Below are positions 39,631 to 48,223 of a DNA stretch of 64,000 bases, piece by piece. A program made the translations under genes and the position numbers. Positions within the stretch are counted from its first letter, which is position 1. Every line of letters begins with the position of its first letter. This stretch comes from Leptolyngbya ohadii IS1 (GTDB lineage: Bacteria > Cyanobacteriota > Cyanobacteriia > Elainellales > Elainellaceae): the NCBI RefSeq assembly GCF_002215035.1, contig NZ_NKFP01000006.1, forward strand, positions 3,625,080-3,689,079. Reading direction: 5' to 3'. The notes below the pieces were generated by a model. That model was not told the DNA's origin. It made no database searches and saw nothing but the letters and a program-made list of their open reading frames with translations.

Positions 39631-40518
39631 TTAGGGCGCGATTGGTACATTGGGATAGTGGGAACACCAGTCACTCCAGCTTCCCGCATAGAGTTTGCCT
39701 TGAGGCAGGTTTGCGATTGCCAGAGATAGCAGATTAACGCAGGCAGTCACGCCCGACCCACAGTAGACCCAAATTTCCGGCGCGTCCTGGATATCCGACC
39801 ATCGCTGTTGCTGAACGATCGGCGACTGCACAAATCCGCTAGCGTCCGTTACTTCTTGCCAGGGATAGTTCACTGCACCAGGAATGTGACCTGCGATCGG
39901 ATCGATTGGCTCCCGTTCTCCCCGATAACGTTCTGCCTCCCGCGAATCTACCAGGACGACTCCGGAATTATCTTTGCTTGCCCTGACAGTTTCCATACTA
40001 ACCACCCAATCCGATCGAATCTGGGGCACAAAATTGCCAGTCCTAGCCGTAGGAACCTCACTGCTTACCGGATAGCCCTTCTCCTGCCATGCCTTCAATC
40101 CGCCGTTCAGCACCACCACCTGATCATGTCCGAGGTAGCGCAGCAGCCACCAGAGCCGCGCCGCAAAGCCAAATCGAGAGTCGTCATAGGCTACGACCAG
40201 GGTGGGTTCCTGTCCTGCTGCTGCGGATTGAACGCCGATCGCCGTAAGTTTCTCCGCTAAAACTGCCGGATCGGGCAAGGGATGCCGTCCGCCGTGTTGT
40301 TCAACTGGACTGGACAAGTCCTGATTGAGATCCAGATAGAACGCACCGGGAATATGGCTGATGTGGTACTGCTCTCGTCCCTGGTCAGGCTGCATCAGAG
40401 AGAAGCGGCAATCAACGATCGTGATTCGGGGGTCATCTAAACGATCGGCTAACCAGTCTGGAGGGACGATCCAGCCGGAGGTGAGGGAATTCCAGAGGGG
40501 AGAGCTTGATTGGGTCAT
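39631..40518 (-). CDS. Sulfurtransferase (rhodanese / 3-mercaptopyruvate type)
   Basis: 295 residues with two rhodanese domains. The first is inactive (ITIVDCRFSLMQPDQGREQYHISHIPGA and later YDDSRFGFAARLWWLLRYLGH); the second carries the catalytic Cys, about residue 253, in YCGSGVTACVN. The CGSGVTA loop is typical of 3-mercaptopyruvate sulfurtransferase (SseA) rather than of thiosulfate sulfurtransferase (CRKGVTA). It would transfer sulfane sulfur in cysteine catabolism or thiolation, in the cytosol. Single gene. Confidence 0.92.
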   Translation of the reverse strand: MTQSSSPLWNSLTSGWIVPPDWLADRLDDPRITIVDCRFSLMQPDQGREQYHISHIPGAFYLDLNQDLSSPVEQHGGRHPLPDPAVLAEKLTAIGVQSAAAGQEPTLVVAYDDSRFGFAARLWWLLRYLGHDQVVVLNGGLKAWQEKGYPVSSEVPTARTGNFVPQIRSDWVVSMETVRASKDNSGVVLVDSREAERYRGEREPIDPIAGHIPGAVNYPWQEVTDASGFVQSPIVQQQRWSDIQDAPEIWVYCGSGVTACVNLLSLAIANLPQGKLYAGSWSDWCSHYPNVPIAP

Positions 40519-40832
40519 GGTTTGAGATTAGCGATGCGATTACCTGGAGGAAAGTTAAGCACCCCGGAGGAGCAGTGCACAAACCGCCCTTACCAATATT
40601 TCGGAAGACAGAATTTGTGTAAGAAGTATCCTGCCAATTTAGCCGGAGAGGATGATTTGTTTGGATTTTGTAATTTGCCCAGACTTCACAGGCGATGGGT
40701 GATTGCGATCGCTCCACCTGTCCGGTACAACCTTAAAGGAGGGTTTACAGCGAAAAACCTTTTCCATCATGAGTCTGTTTCGTGAAAATCAAGTTTCGTG
40801 AAAATCAATTGGGTGAACAGGAGGCGATCGGC
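40519..40832. promoter_or_regulatory. Divergent promoter region, sulfurtransferase / small protein
   Basis: 314 bases between divergent genes. It contains a 16 bp exact tandem duplication (40777-40808) in the leader of the small protein gene. No other structure is seen. Confidence 0.45.
40777..40808. repeat. 16 bp tandem duplication
   Basis: GTTTCGTGAAAATCAA occurs twice, head to tail, in the leader of the 68-residue protein gene. Confidence 0.9.
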
Positions 40833-41039
40833 GTGAAGATTTGGGTGAACGAGCAAATTGATTCTTCCGGGATTATTCGGGCTTGCATTGCCTGCTGTGA
40901 TGCAGTCCAGGCACAGGAGTGCCACGATTCGTTTGAGGCAAATTTGACGGCGCAGCAGAAGCAGGAAGGCTGGTTTACGCGGATGCGGGAGGTGGAGTCG
41001 TGGGATGAGGTGCCGGTGAATGCGCTGAAGTTGGATTGA
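40833..41039 (+). CDS. Small hypothetical protein
   Basis: 68 residues: MKIWVNEQIDSSGIIRACIA, then a Cys-Cys pair, CHDSFEANLTAQQKQEGWF and ESWDEVPVNAL. No family is recognised; it looks like a small alpha/beta domain. The GTG start at 40833 is chosen because AGGAGG (40819-40824) lies 8 bases upstream. A longer frame from GTG 40782 would begin inside a 16 bp tandem duplication and has no ribosome site. Likely a real single gene. Confidence 0.65.
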   Translation: MKIWVNEQIDSSGIIRACIACCDAVQAQECHDSFEANLTAQQKQEGWFTRMREVESWDEVPVNALKLD

Positions 41040-41115
41040 TTGGGAGGCAGGGTAGCAAGGGAGCAGGGGAGAGAGAGTTTTAGAGGAGGCGATCGGCTTG
41101 ATCCGCCGAAGGCGA

Positions 41116-41814
41116 TTACGTGGAGCGGTCGGTGAAGAGGGGGATGAGGGCGTTGATGAGGCGATCGTCTTCGAGGGGGGCAACTTCTTTGCCGTGGAGG
41201 AGTTCTTGGGCAATCAGGAAGGAGACGAGGGAACCGCAGAAGATGTGAGCGGTGGCTTCGGGATCGGTGATGCGGAGTTCGGGGTGCTGCTGGAAGTAGG
41301 CAGCGAGAAGCGATCGTCCCTTCTTGATCACGGTTTGGGTGTAGAGGGCGGCGAGTTCGGGAAAGCGGGCAGATTCGGAGATGATGATTCGCAGCAGGTT
41401 GAGAAATTCCGGGTCTTTCATGTTTTGCAGGAAAGATGTGGCGAAGTGGCGCAGCAGCCGATCGGGTTCGCCGTTTAAGTTTTCGGTTTGGAAAATGTGC
41501 TGCATTCGATCGATCGTGACTCGCTCAATTAGTGCTTTGAAGAGTCCCTGTTTGTCCTGAAAGTAACTATAGATAGTTTGTTTAGAGACGCCTGCCGCCG
41601 CCGCGACTCGATCCATCGTGGTAGCAGCATAGCCCTGCTCCAGGAAGACCTGCATCGCACCCTGCAAAATCTGCGCCTGTTTAGGATTCGTTTCTCGATC
41701 AGAGCCGTTGTTCTGCTGCACGGTCATACTTTTGCCGACACTTTCAACAGCACAGTCGGCAGCGCGGTCGGCAGCGCTTTCAGCATTACTGTCACTCGGT
41801 TTCACCTTTGCCAA
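41116..41814 (-). CDS. TetR/AcrR family transcriptional regulator
   Basis: 232 residues, or 203 from an internal ATG at 41727 (MTVQQNNGSD). The N-terminal TetR helix-turn-helix is QILQGAMQVFLEQGYAATTMDRVAAAAGVSKQTIYSYFQDKQGLF; the C-terminal part is an all-helical ligand domain. The first 29 residues (Ala/Asp/Ser-rich) lie outside the family and favour the shorter start. It is divergent from the HlyD-ABC exporter operon, and a perfect 15 bp palindrome lies in the shared promoter region, so it most likely represses that operon. Confidence 0.92.
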   Translation of the reverse strand: MAKVKPSDSNAESAADRAADCAVESVGKSMTVQQNNGSDRETNPKQAQILQGAMQVFLEQGYAATTMDRVAAAAGVSKQTIYSYFQDKQGLFKALIERVTIDRMQHIFQTENLNGEPDRLLRHFATSFLQNMKDPEFLNLLRIIISESARFPELAALYTQTVIKKGRSLLAAYFQQHPELRITDPEATAHIFCGSLVSFLIAQELLHGKEVAPLEDDRLINALIPLFTDRST

Positions 41815-41908
41815 AACTCTATCTCGCTCAAACTTCGCTCAAGGGGCAAATCGAATAACTTGATCCATACTGCTTTGCAAAAAGCATTAATCCTGATCGC
41901 ACTATAAG

Positions 41909-41935
41909 CCCACTGTGTTAAACCCACTGTGTAAA
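41909..41935. repeat. 13-14 bp tandem duplication
   Basis: CCCACTGTGTTAAA is followed directly by CCCACTGTGTAAA in the TetR-side promoter region. Confidence 0.8.
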
Positions 41936-41996
41936 CAATTTGCAGCATTGCTTGTTCGTTTTGGGCGATCGCGCTAGGATTCTGCGTATGAATCAC

Positions 41997-42011
41997 ACTA
42001 GACAGTCTAGT
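41997..42011. promoter_or_regulatory. Candidate TetR operator
   Basis: ACTAGACAGTCTAGT is a perfect 7-1-7 palindrome in the 274-base region between the divergent TetR and HlyD genes, 77 bases before the HlyD start. The size and TAGAC/GTCTA arms are typical for TetR-family sites. Confidence 0.7.
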
Positions 42012-42088
42012 TTGATTTTGGTTCCCCGCTTCGCTCTCGTTTCAAAACTTATTTCTCTCAGTCATTAAAAATCTGCCAGTTCTTTCCT

Positions 42089-43333
42089 ATGGCACAAACA
42101 CTTCCCGGTTCTCCTGAAAAGACCGCTCCAGCCGTTCCTGAGAAACGATCGCGCCGCAAGAAATTTCTAGTGCCGATCGCCCTGCTGGTGACTGGGGGAA
42201 TTGCCGCCTGGTATTTTCTAAATCGTCCTGCCACAGATGAACTTCAGCTCAGTGGGCGGATTGAGGGCTACGAAACGGATGTGGGGACGAAAGTGCCGGG
42301 ACGGGTAGAAGAAGTGACGGTACGGGAAGGGGCGCAGGTGCAGCAAGGGCAGCTTTTAGCCCGATTAGACGATGAGCAGCTAAGGGCACAGCTTGCCGGA
42401 ACGGAGGCACAGATTCAGTCCGCCAAAAGTCAGGCGCAGAACGCCCAGCTTCAAATCAACGTGCTAGAAAGCCAGATTCGCGAGGCGCAGCTCCAGCTTC
42501 AGCAGTCCCAGGGTGATACGCAGGGGCGGGTTTCGCAGGCGGAGGCACAGGTCGCGGCAGCACAGGCTCAGCTAGAGCAGGCACGGGCAAACGTCACCGA
42601 GGCAGAGGCACAGCTTGAACTGGCTCGGCAGGATCGCGATCGCTTTACCCAACTTTTGCAGGAAGGCGCAGCAACCCAGCAGCGGTTTGATCAGGCAAAC
42701 GCCAATTACCGCACGGCACAGGCAACTCTTAGCAGTCGGCAGGCAGCAGTCACAGCGGCGCAGAGACAGGTTTCAGCAGCGCAAGGGGGTTTGACCCAAT
42801 CGCAAACCACATCGCTCAATCCGGCAATCAACAACGCGCAGATCGATCGCCTTAATGCTCAGTTAGCCCAGGCGAGGGCACAGTTGGCGGCAGCACAGGC
42901 ACAGGTTCGCAACGCGGAAGCCAATCGGCAGCAGATTCAGGCGCAGCTCAATGATTTGACGATTAAAAGTCCGATCGATGGGGTGATTATCGATCGCAAT
43001 GTGGAGCCGGGAACGGTGGTAACTGCGGGTAAGACCCTGCTAACTGTAGTGGATTTGGACAATGTGTATCTGCGGGGATTCATTCCGGCGGGGCAGATTG
43101 GCTCGGTGCGGGTGGGGCAACAGGCGAATGTGTACCTGGATTCTGCGCCCGATCGTCCTCTGGCGGCAAAGGTAATAGAGATCGATTCGGAGGCATCCTT
43201 TACGCCGGAAAACATTTACTTCAAGGAAGACCGAGTACAGCAGGTGTTTGGCGTGAAGCTGGCGATCGAAGAACCGGGCGGATTTGCCAAGCCGGGAATG
43301 CCTGCGGATGCAACGATCGTGCCAAATAGCTGA
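42089..43333 (+). CDS. HlyD family membrane fusion protein
   Basis: 414 residues. A cytoplasmic start rich in Lys/Arg is followed by one membrane anchor (LVPIALLVTGGIAAWYFL, about 27-44), a first half-lipoyl segment (GYETDVGTKVPGRVEEVTV), then a long Gln/Ala-rich coiled-coil hairpin (about 100-275), and the second lipoyl and beta-barrel part (IKSPIDGVIIDRNVEPGTVV). It bridges the inner-membrane ABC exporter to an outer-membrane channel. First of four genes with the double ATPase and two permeases, resembling the YbhG-YbhFSR exporter. Confidence 0.93.
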   Translation: MAQTLPGSPEKTAPAVPEKRSRRKKFLVPIALLVTGGIAAWYFLNRPATDELQLSGRIEGYETDVGTKVPGRVEEVTVREGAQVQQGQLLARLDDEQLRAQLAGTEAQIQSAKSQAQNAQLQINVLESQIREAQLQLQQSQGDTQGRVSQAEAQVAAAQAQLEQARANVTEAEAQLELARQDRDRFTQLLQEGAATQQRFDQANANYRTAQATLSSRQAAVTAAQRQVSAAQGGLTQSQTTSLNPAINNAQIDRLNAQLAQARAQLAAAQAQVRNAEANRQQIQAQLNDLTIKSPIDGVIIDRNVEPGTVVTAGKTLLTVVDLDNVYLRGFIPAGQIGSVRVGQQANVYLDSAPDRPLAAKVIEIDSEASFTPENIYFKEDRVQQVFGVKLAIEEPGGFAKPGMPADATIVPNS

Positions 43334-43344
43334 GTCTTAAAACA

Positions 43345-45351
43345 ATGACCCAAGCCCAACCTGCTCCTCTGTCTTCCCGTCCTGTCCCTGCTGCGACGGA
43401 ACCAGTGATTCGGGTGGCAGGACTGCGGAAGGAGTATGGCAAGAAAAGCGCTAGGACAATTGCCGTTCAAGGCATTGACTTTGAGGTGCAGCGAGGCGAA
43501 ATTTTTGGCTTAATTGGTCCCGATGGAGCCGGAAAGACGACCACGTTTCATATTCTGGCGGGGGTGATGGAAGCGACCGCTGGCGAGGTGCAGGTATTGG
43601 GACGCTCTCCCCGTGATGCGCGGCTGGGGATTGGCTATTTGACGCAGCAGTTTTCCCTGTATCTGGATCTAAGCCTGGATGAAAACATTCGCTACAGTGC
43701 CGGACTGCGGCAGGTTCCGCCCGATCGATTTCAGGAGCGGCGCGATCGATATCTCAAGTTAATGAATCTGGATCGGTTTGGCGATCGGCTGGCGGGGCAG
43801 TTGTCGGGCGGGATGAAGCAAAAGCTGGCGCTGTGCTGTGCGCTGGTGTCGGAGCCGGAAATTCTGCTGCTGGATGAACCGACGACGGGGGTAGATCCGG
43901 TTTCGCGGCGGGACTTCTGGGATGTGCTGGCAACGCTGGCAAGCCAGGGCATGACGATCGTAGTAGCAACGCCTTACCTGGACGAGGCGGAACGCTGTAA
44001 TCGGATTTCCCTGATGTACGAGGGCACGATTCACCAGACGGGAACTCTGCGCCAGTTGCGGGAAGGACTGGGCTTATCGCGGATTGAACTGCGAACGGCT
44101 CAGCTTGCGGATATGGAACGATCGCTGTTATCGCGAATTGAGCAGGATTCTACGTTTGTAGATGTGCAGACCTTTGGCGATCGCTTGGATGTATTGGTAC
44201 ATTCGCCGGAAGAGGGCACGACTGTAATTCAGCAGATTGCCGCGCAGGAAAATCTAGAGATTAGCAAAATTGAACCCGCTGACGTGACACTGGAAAATGT
44301 GTTTGTAACGCAGTTGCGCCAGCAGGGAGCCGAACCGCCCTTTGTGCCGTTTCCTCGCACGATCCGATCGACCTCGCGGGCACTCAAGGGATCGGCGGCG
44401 ATCGAGACGCACCATCTGTACAAAAATTTCGGCAGCTTCCAGGCAGTGAAGGACGTGACGCTGCAAGTCCGGTATGGGGAGATTTACGGATTGCTGGGGG
44501 CAAATGGAGCCGGGAAGACGACGACAATTAAGATGCTCTGCGGCTTGCTGTCTGCCAGCGGCGGCAATATCTCCCTGGCCGGGGAGACGAGCAATTTGCG
44601 CGATCCGGATCTGCGGCGGCGGATTGGCTACATGAGCCAGAAGTTTACCCTGTACGATGATCTGTCGATCGTCCAGAATCTTGAGTTCTACTGCGGCGTG
44701 TACGGTGTACCGCGATCGCAGCGGCGCGAAAAAATCGATTGGGTGCTGCACATCTGCGGTCTAGAAGGTCAGGAAGATCTGATCACAGGTGGACTGCCGG
44801 GCGGCTGGAAGCAGCGAGTCGCGTTTGGGGCTTCGGTGATGCACGAGCCGGAAATTCTGTTTCTGGATGAGCCGACTTCTGGGGTTGACCCACTGGCACG
44901 GCGGCAGTTTTGGCGGCTGATTGAGGATTTTGCCCGACGCGGCACGGCAGTTCTTGTCACCACACACTATCTGGAAGAGGCGGAACACTGTAACTATATG
45001 GGTTTCCTGGTGGCGGGTGCGGTTGTCGCAGAAGGGTCGCCCACGGAAATTAAGGCAGCTCAGCCTGGACAGTTAATTGAACTTGTCACGAATCAAAATC
45101 AGGCAACTTCCGATCTGCTCAAAACCCAGATGGAACCCTGGCGCGTCTCAATCTTCGGCGATCGGCTTCACTTAGTTTTGGATGATCCCGATCGGGAGAT
45201 TCCTCAGATTAAGCGATGGCTGTACGACTATCAAAAACCAGACCAGCCCCACATTCAGGTTCAGTCAATTCGATCGATTCCTTTCTCGCTGGAAGATGCA
45301 TTTATTGGGATTGTGCAGCGAGCGGAAACGCAAACGGAGTCACACCCATGA
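43345..45351 (+). CDS. ABC transporter with two fused ATP-binding domains (YbhF-like)
   Basis: 668 residues containing two ABC ATPase domains. Domain 1: Walker A GPDGAGKTTT near 61, signature LSGGMKQKLALC near 154, Walker B ILLLDEPTTGVDP. Domain 2: Walker A GANGAGKTTT near 385, signature LPGGWKQRVAFG (the Ser of LSGG is Pro here), Walker B ILFLDEPTSGVDP. This is the YbhF-type energiser for a heteromeric ABC-2 exporter. It starts 11 bases after the HlyD gene, and its stop overlaps the next gene's ATG. Confidence 0.94.
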   Translation: MTQAQPAPLSSRPVPAATEPVIRVAGLRKEYGKKSARTIAVQGIDFEVQRGEIFGLIGPDGAGKTTTFHILAGVMEATAGEVQVLGRSPRDARLGIGYLTQQFSLYLDLSLDENIRYSAGLRQVPPDRFQERRDRYLKLMNLDRFGDRLAGQLSGGMKQKLALCCALVSEPEILLLDEPTTGVDPVSRRDFWDVLATLASQGMTIVVATPYLDEAERCNRISLMYEGTIHQTGTLRQLREGLGLSRIELRTAQLADMERSLLSRIEQDSTFVDVQTFGDRLDVLVHSPEEGTTVIQQIAAQENLEISKIEPADVTLENVFVTQLRQQGAEPPFVPFPRTIRSTSRALKGSAAIETHHLYKNFGSFQAVKDVTLQVRYGEIYGLLGANGAGKTTTIKMLCGLLSASGGNISLAGETSNLRDPDLRRRIGYMSQKFTLYDDLSIVQNLEFYCGVYGVPRSQRREKIDWVLHICGLEGQEDLITGGLPGGWKQRVAFGASVMHEPEILFLDEPTSGVDPLARRQFWRLIEDFARRGTAVLVTTHYLEEAEHCNYMGFLVAGAVVAEGSPTEIKAAQPGQLIELVTNQNQATSDLLKTQMEPWRVSIFGDRLHLVLDDPDREIPQIKRWLYDYQKPDQPHIQVQSIRSIPFSLEDAFIGIVQRAETQTESHP

Positions 45352-46469
45352 TCACCCCTCAAAGAATCTGGTCGCAGTGCGTTAAGGAACTCGCCCAATT
45401 CAGGCGCGATCGTCTCACCGTTGCCCTGGCATTTCTATTGCCCTTACTCACGCTATTTATCTTTGGCTATGCCATTCGTTTAGAGGCAAAAAATATTCCG
45501 CTGACGGTGCAGGATTTGGATAATACGCCGTTAAGCCGCAGCTATATTGAAAGGCTCTATGCCACAAATCAGTTAAATTTAGTCGAACGTCCGATTAATC
45601 AATCGATTACTGAAACGATCGATCAAGGAAAAGCGAAAGTAGGCATTGTCATTCCGCCGGATTTTTCGCGCAAACTCAAGGACGGTGAATCGGTTGCCGT
45701 GCAGGTAATTATTGACGGAACGGATGTGAATAATGCGCGGGTGATTCGCGGCAGCATTGAGTCCGCAACGCAGTATTTCGGGCGAATTTCGGGACTGCGA
45801 CAGGGGCAAATTGCGCCATTGATCGACGTTCAAACGCGCATCTGGTTCAATCCGGGACGCAAGGAATCGCTGTACATTGTGCCGGGAACCTGTGCAGTGA
45901 TTTTGTGGATCTATCCGTCGCTATTGTCCTCAATGGCAATGGTGCGCGAGAAGGAACAGGGGACGATTTTGCAGGTTTATGCTTCCAGTTTAAGCGCGAT
46001 CGAACTGATTCTCGGTAAGTCATTTGCCTATATGATTGTGGGTTTACTCGAAGGCTTTTTTATTATTGGCGTGAGTGCCATTTTATTTGACCTACGATTT
46101 GCGGGCGATCCCACACCATTCCTAATCGGTACGCCGATTTATACGCTGGTTGCTGTGATGTTCGGCACAATGATTGGAACGCGGGTTTCCAACCAAAATG
46201 CAGCAGTACAGGCAGTTGCAACGATCGGCTTTCTCACAGCGTTTTTGCTGTCAGGATTCATTTATCCGCTCAGCAATATCCCCTTTCCCCTATCGCTAAT
46301 TTCTAATATTGTGCCTGCTCGGTATTACATTCCTATTATTCGCGATGCTTTTGTACGAGGGACGGGGTGGACAGGCGTTTGGTGGGCGGTGCTGATGCTG
46401 ATTTTGTTGGGACTCTTTTTATTTAATGCGGCGCGACGCAATTTAAGCCGGATGCAGTTGCCGGACTAG
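45348..46469 (+). CDS. ABC-2 type permease (YbhS-like)
   Basis: 373 residues. Membrane helix near residue 24-44 (VALAFLLPLLTLFIFGYAI), an approximately 150-residue extracytoplasmic domain (TVQDLDNTPLSRSYIERL and so on), then five C-terminal helices with VREKEQGTILQVYASSLSAIELILGK, the family motif. I start at ATG 45348 (MITPQRIWSQ), which overlaps the ATPase stop by 4 bases; a longer in-frame start inside the ATPase gene is not plausible. It pairs with the next permease. Confidence 0.93.
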   Translation: MITPQRIWSQCVKELAQFRRDRLTVALAFLLPLLTLFIFGYAIRLEAKNIPLTVQDLDNTPLSRSYIERLYATNQLNLVERPINQSITETIDQGKAKVGIVIPPDFSRKLKDGESVAVQVIIDGTDVNNARVIRGSIESATQYFGRISGLRQGQIAPLIDVQTRIWFNPGRKESLYIVPGTCAVILWIYPSLLSSMAMVREKEQGTILQVYASSLSAIELILGKSFAYMIVGLLEGFFIIGVSAILFDLRFAGDPTPFLIGTPIYTLVAVMFGTMIGTRVSNQNAAVQAVATIGFLTAFLLSGFIYPLSNIPFPLSLISNIVPARYYIPIIRDAFVRGTGWTGVWWAVLMLILLGLFLFNAARRNLSRMQLPD

Positions 46470-46489
46470 GAAAAAGCGGGAGAAAGGCA

Positions 46490-47632
46490 ATGCAACGATT
46501 AATTGAAAATCCAATTATTAGCCGGATTTTAGATAGCCGAGTTTGGGCACTGGCTCGCAAGGAAATTAATCAAATTCTTCGCAACAAGCAGCTTATTTTT
46601 CTGCTGATCTTTCCCCCCACAATTCAGCTTCTCATCTACGGATTTGCCCTCAGTCCTGACGTACATTACATCAAGATGGGCGTAGTTGATTATGCCAATA
46701 CCAGTACGAGCCGTGAACTGGTAACGGCGTTAACCGAAAATCGTATTTTTACCGTTCAGGATTATCTGTTTAGCGAAGCCGATTTGGGCAAACAGGTTGA
46801 GCGGGGCAATATTACGGCTGGATTGATGATTCCACCGGATTTCGATCGCAAAATCAAGGACAACAACACGGCAGAAGTTCAGGTTTTAATTGATGGCGTA
46901 GACGCAAATACGGCAGGCATTGCCAGCGGATATCTATCGCAAATTGTCAGTCGATTTAGCCGCAATTTAACTCCGAATCCTGCCCTCCCTCCGATCGATC
47001 CCGAAGTGATATTTCTCTATAATCCCGGCTTAATTAGTAGCTGGTTTTTTGTGCCCGGTGTGTTGGGACTGGTGTTAACCCTCACCGGATCGCTAGTTTC
47101 CTCTTCGACCGTGGTGCGCGAAAAGGATACGGGAACCCTCGAACAGCTTCTCATGACTCCGGCGGAAGCCTGGGAAATTTTGCTGGCAAAAATTGTGCCG
47201 CTATTTATTCTGCTGCTGGGCGATGTTTGTCTTGCGCTAACGGTGGGCAAAGTGATTTTCAATCTGCCGTTTCGCGGAAATCTGCTGATCTTTTTCCTGA
47301 TTTCCTCCCTCTATTTATGTGTCGGAATTGGCGTTGGTATTCTGCTTGCCACCATTTCCAAGAATCAGAGACAGGTCGTTCTGACTTCCTTTTTCATTAA
47401 CCTGCCGCTGATACAAACGTCAGGCGCGATCGCCCCGATCGAAAGTATGCCTGCCTTTTTCCGCTATCTTTCTTTCCTCAATCCGCTCCGACATTATGTG
47501 GCGATCGCCAGAGGATTTTTACTCAAAGGCGTTGGCGTTGAAGAACTCTGGATGAATATCCTGGCACTGGCAATTTTCGCGATCGTCCTGCTGGGCTTTA
47601 GCATCCGGCAATTTCGGAATCAGTTAAGCTGA
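46490..47632 (+). CDS. ABC-2 type permease (YbhR-like)
   Basis: 380 residues, same fold as the previous gene: RKEINQILRNKQLIFLLIFP at the start, the soluble domain with GVVDYANTSTSRELVTAL, then membrane helices with VREKDTGTLEQLLMTPAEAWEILL. The two permeases probably form a heterodimer with the double ATPase. Last gene of the exporter operon. The substrate is unknown; homologous E. coli systems act in drug or cation efflux. Confidence 0.93.
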   Translation: MQRLIENPIISRILDSRVWALARKEINQILRNKQLIFLLIFPPTIQLLIYGFALSPDVHYIKMGVVDYANTSTSRELVTALTENRIFTVQDYLFSEADLGKQVERGNITAGLMIPPDFDRKIKDNNTAEVQVLIDGVDANTAGIASGYLSQIVSRFSRNLTPNPALPPIDPEVIFLYNPGLISSWFFVPGVLGLVLTLTGSLVSSSTVVREKDTGTLEQLLMTPAEAWEILLAKIVPLFILLLGDVCLALTVGKVIFNLPFRGNLLIFFLISSLYLCVGIGVGILLATISKNQRQVVLTSFFINLPLIQTSGAIAPIESMPAFFRYLSFLNPLRHYVAIARGFLLKGVGVEELWMNILALAIFAIVLLGFSIRQFRNQLS

Positions 47633-47645
47633 CGCCGCGATGATT

Positions 47646-48050
47646 TTAGCGTCCTTTGTTCTGGCTCATCTGCCGCAAAACCTCCATCGCACGCTCGCCA
47701 TCCTCCAGTTTCACGAACAAATGATCGTGATAGAAAGCCGCGACTATATTGCAGCTAATTCTCTCAGCGGCAAGTGCTTGGGAAACGGCTGCGGTGAGTC
47801 CGATCGCTTCTAGAGAAGAGTGAATGATGAGGGTAATCCAGGCAGCGATGAAGGAGTAGCTTAAATTCAGCTTATCTGCCTCCACCTGAGGGAGGATTAG
47901 GGTTGTTCCTTCAGCTTCCTGGAACAGGCAAACGGGATGGAGTGCAGCAGGAATTGCATCGGGCGGTAATGAGCAGAAAACGTATGCTCCTGAATTCAGT
48001 TTGGGCTGCATTTCCCGAATTAATCGCTCGATCGCTGTTTCTCCGCTCAT
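47646..48050 (-). CDS. ACT domain-containing protein
   Basis: 134 residues with two ACT-like halves (YVFCSLPPDAIPAALHPVCLFQEAEGTTLIL, and SLEAIGLTAAVSQALAAERISCNIVAAFYHDHLFV). The family (ACT_7, formerly DUF2241-like) consists of stand-alone ligand-binding proteins, often thought to sense amino acids. It is inserted between two efflux operons, on the opposite strand; no functional link is evident. Confidence 0.85.
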   Translation of the reverse strand: MSGETAIERLIREMQPKLNSGAYVFCSLPPDAIPAALHPVCLFQEAEGTTLILPQVEADKLNLSYSFIAAWITLIIHSSLEAIGLTAAVSQALAAERISCNIVAAFYHDHLFVKLEDGERAMEVLRQMSQNKGR

Positions 48051-48223
48051 TTTGGCTGATTTCTTCCAATACTGCGCTGAATCAAACCGAATATCAAATA
48101 ATCCTATCTTCTCGATAGATTCTATCTTTGGATGGATTGTGCAAGTGCCTACTTAACATTCGGGATGGAGCGTGTACAGTGTTAATAATTGCAAAGATTC
48201 CTCACTCTGTTCCCCCAGATTCC

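Noticed and set aside
39557-39634. 25-codon open frame beginning MLQQIALSAAQRL
   Set aside because: It has no ribosome site, overlaps the sulfurtransferase stop, and is not a recognised peptide.
40769-40801. Upstream mini-frame MSLFRENQVS before the 68-residue protein gene
   Set aside because: It has no properly spaced ribosome site. It is probably a by-product of the 16 bp duplication, although an ancestral start cannot be excluded.
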